Of a stretch of 64,000 bases of DNA, positions 61,970-64,000 are shown piece by piece. A program made the position numbers and the translations under genes. The notes under the pieces were generated by a model that saw only the letters and a program-made list of their open reading frames with translations, made no database searches and was not told the DNA's origin. Each line of letters starts with the position of its first letter. Positions within the stretch are counted from its first letter, which is position 1. Source of the stretch: an uncultured Allomuricauda sp. (GTDB lineage: Bacteria > Bacteroidota > Bacteroidia > Flavobacteriales > Flavobacteriaceae); the NCBI RefSeq assembly GCF_947499585.1, contig NZ_CANMOO010000002.1:62001-126000 (forward strand), in the 5' to 3' direction.

Positions 61970-62803
61970 TCAAATAAAACCGACAACTGTTTTGGCTATT
62001 ATTAAAACCATTACTCCTCCAAAAATCAGTCGTAATAGTGCGGGTTTGGTTCTATGGGCCATTTTTACACCAAACGGTGCTGCCAAAAACACACCCAACA
62101 ATATAGGCAATACCAAACTCATGGAGATGTAGCCAAACTGATTAGGCAGTACTTGTTGTATTTGCTCGGAGGCATTAAAACTTATATAGCTGGCAGTTAC
62201 CCCAATTGCCAATAACATTACAACTCCAATAGAAATAGAACTTGCTTTGCGTATTGGAACTCCAAAAACATCTGTTAGACTGGGGATTACAACAATGCCA
62301 CCACCAAAACCAGAAAGTGCTGTGGTCACTCCCGTAAACAAGCCAAGTACATAGTGCATTAGTTTCCCGTTTTGGAGTTTTTCTTGTCTATTAGAAACCG
62401 CACTTTTTGTGCGAAAGAGTAAAAACCTAATTGCCACAAGAGAGACCATAATTAAAAAGAGTATGTCAAAATAGATTTTATCGTACCAATCAGAGGTCCT
62501 AACTATTTCAGACATCATAAAACCGGCCAAAACTGCCGGAATACCAATGAGCAGAACTTCCTTAAGATAAAAATTGCCTATTCTATATTGCTTATAGCTC
62601 ACAGCAAATCCATTGAATACTGTTATAAAAAGAGAGTGGGCAATTATAAACTTTACAAGCTCTGGTTCTTCAATACCTAATGGTGCCAAAACCAAATCCA
62701 ATGCAGGAATAAGAATAACATTACCTCCTGTTCCCATTAATCCAGAATAAAAACCATTGGCAAGACCCACTAAAAATAGGATTATCACAAGGTTTAAAGT
62801 CAT
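61970..62803 (-). CDS. TSUP (TauE/SafE) family anion exporter
   Basis: Membrane transporter of 277 residues with about eight hydrophobic segments in two repeats. Family signatures: ANGFYSGLMGTGGNVILIPAL at about 15-35 and GVTTALSGFGGGIVVIPSL at about 157-175, the paired glycine-rich loops of TSUP proteins. Members export sulfite, sulfoacetate or other anions, or remain uncharacterised. It converges with the locus ending in a sulfatase and an EEP hydrolase, 20 bases apart, so a link to sulfur handling is possible but weakly supported. Confidence 0.9.
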   Translation of the reverse strand: MTLNLVIILFLVGLANGFYSGLMGTGGNVILIPALDLVLAPLGIEEPELVKFIIAHSLFITVFNGFAVSYKQYRIGNFYLKEVLLIGIPAVLAGFMMSEIVRTSDWYDKIYFDILFLIMVSLVAIRFLLFRTKSAVSNRQEKLQNGKLMHYVLGLFTGVTTALSGFGGGIVVIPSLTDVFGVPIRKASSISIGVVMLLAIGVTASYISFNASEQIQQVLPNQFGYISMSLVLPILLGVFLAAPFGVKMAHRTKPALLRLIFGGVMVLIIAKTVVGFI

Positions 62804-63008
62804 TAAAAAATTAGATTAAGAAGGTACTATTTCAACAATTGAATATGGCAATTTTCTCAAATTAAAGATAAGCATACAAAAATTCCTATCTAACCTTTTT
62901 TATAATTTGATTTACCTCCTTTTGTGATTAAAGCCAAGAAGTCAAATCTACTATTTGGCATGAATCAAATGCACATTTTTCTAACTTTTAAACCAAGTTT
63001 TAATAGCC

Positions 63009-64000
63009 TTAAGTACTCAGCTGTACCTGTTTCTTTCCTTGCATAAAATTGAAACTCATCAACGCAGTGATAATCAAAAAGATTATTCCTCCAATAGCGA
63101 AAACAGTAGTTGACAAGAATTCAAACAAAACACCACCTAAAATAAGACCAAACATACTGGCAATACTCCCCATACTATTACCATACCCTTGTATGGCTCC
63201 TTGCATTTTAGAGCTTCCAGTTCTAGATAGCAATGCCATAAAACTTGGCCACATTAAACCGTTCCCTATGGATAATAGGGTATTGGCCAAATAAATGATT
63301 ATCAAACTTTTAAAGGACAAAAGCAAAAATGAAGAGGCTAATATGAAAGATCCAACAAGTATTAACCTTTCATTGGTTATTTTCCCTTGTAACCTGGTCA
63401 AAACAGGTCCCTGAACTACAATCATAATAAGACTGGAATAAGCAAGGAAAATACCCAGTTCTGTTGATGACCAATCTAAGATGGTATTGGCATATATGGG
63501 TAGGCCGGCATAAAAGAGACTAAAGCCCAAAAAAGTTAAAAAGTAAACCATGTATAAAAGCGGAATACCAGGTTCTCTCAAAATTCTTTTTAATCCTGTT
63601 TTTTCAGGATTGGCTTGTAATTCTCCTTCTTGATAACAATTCTTATGTTCTACCTGAAAAAACCTCCGTAAAGATCGCAGGCGGACCTTTCCTGTATTTA
63701 CTACACAAGGTACACTCTCCTTTAATTGCGTATTTATTACAAAAATGGCAACAAGAGAAATTAATGCAGCTAATATTAGAGGCAATACTTCTCCAAGGAT
63801 GGTAGAAGCCAAGACTCCAGCAAAAGCTGGCCCCAATACAAAACCCAAACTTGTAGAAGCGCCCATTTTTCCAAAATTTGAATTTCTATCCTCATCTGTG
63901 GATATATCTGATAAATATGCATTGGCCACAGATATATTGCCCCCAGTAAAACCATCAAAAATTCGAGCTAAAAAAATAATTATTAAAGGCAACGTCATTG
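63009..64000 (-). CDS. MFS transporter, TetA-like (5' end outside window)
   Basis: Proton-driven major facilitator of the drug/tetracycline-efflux type. The visible part is 330 residues and starts inside the N-terminal half: ARIFDGFTGGNISVANAYLSDI is the typical motif of loop 4-5, with DRNSNFGKMGAS and GFVLGPAFAGVLAS right after. About eight more membrane helices follow to the C-terminus. Roughly 80 residues (first helices) are missing beyond base 64000, so an ATG at 63998 is probably internal. Substrate unknown; sugar or drug efflux are both possible. Confidence 0.88.
   Translation of the reverse strand, partial: MTLPLIIIFLARIFDGFTGGNISVANAYLSDISTDEDRNSNFGKMGASTSLGFVLGPAFAGVLASTILGEVLPLILAALISLVAIFVINTQLKESVPCVVNTGKVRLRSLRRFFQVEHKNCYQEGELQANPEKTGLKRILREPGIPLLYMVYFLTFLGFSLFYAGLPIYANTILDWSSTELGIFLAYSSLIMIVVQGPVLTRLQGKITNERLILVGSFILASSFLLLSFKSLIIIYLANTLLSIGNGLMWPSFMALLSRTGSSKMQGAIQGYGNSMGSIASMFGLILGGVLFEFLSTTVFAIGGIIFLIITALMSFNFMQGKKQVQLST

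Overview
The window reads as chromosomal DNA from a marine-type member of the Flavobacteriaceae (Bacteroidota). The evidence is AT-rich DNA, lipoprotein and outer-membrane genes of the SusC/SusD type, promoters of the Bacteroidota form (TAnnTTTG) and gene neighbourhoods typical of the family. I do not assign a genus. I see no insertion sequence, prophage, rRNA or CRISPR array.

Layout. 1-17.4 kb is largely core genome: the 5' part of alaS (cut by the window edge), a divergent M23 peptidase-MerR-LemA-TPM-TPM operon, two small secreted proteins, a very large alpha-2-macroglobulin lipoprotein with penicillin-binding protein 1C, then der, a small membrane protein, era, an alanine/glycine:cation symporter and the initiator tRNA with its own promoter and terminator. 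17.4-18.8 kb, just after the tRNA, is accessory: an unknown 135-residue protein and a ParDE-type toxin-antitoxin pair separated by near-identical ~20-bp direct repeats. 18.8-22.9 kb holds a TesA-like esterase divergent from a YbbA/YbbP-like ABC exporter. 22.9-28.3 kb is a patchwork of an AraC regulator behind a 28-bp interrupted palindrome, a DUF6624-like lipoprotein, a leucine-rich-repeat protein bracketed by unusual non-coding DNA, and small secreted proteins.

28.5-38.0 kb contains a LytTR regulator and LytS-type kinase operon, a second LytTR regulator pointing back at it, and then a SusC-SusD-lipoprotein uptake operon with no degradative enzyme. 38.0-43.1 kb is mixed and partly decayed: a GNAT acetyltransferase, a degenerate stretch, an NTF2-like gene whose signal peptide is broken at a T7 tract, a two-subunit molybdenum hydroxylase (IorA/IorB type) and a wrecked serine hydrolase.

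43.2-61.9 kb is one large polysaccharide utilization locus. A membrane-spanning propeller/Y_Y_Y/LuxR-type regulator is followed, on the same strand with tight spacing or overlaps, by SusC, SusD, a double-LamG lipoprotein, two tandem GH144-type glucanases, a GH43-like enzyme with C-terminal discoidin and fibronectin-like modules, a GH3 beta-glucosidase, an S1-type sulfatase and an endonuclease/exonuclease/phosphatase-fold hydrolase. The GH144 plus GH3 core suggests beta-1,2-glucan. The last enzymes suggest the natural substrate is decorated. This is the most interesting system in the window. A convergent TSUP anion exporter and the 3' part of an MFS transporter close the window.
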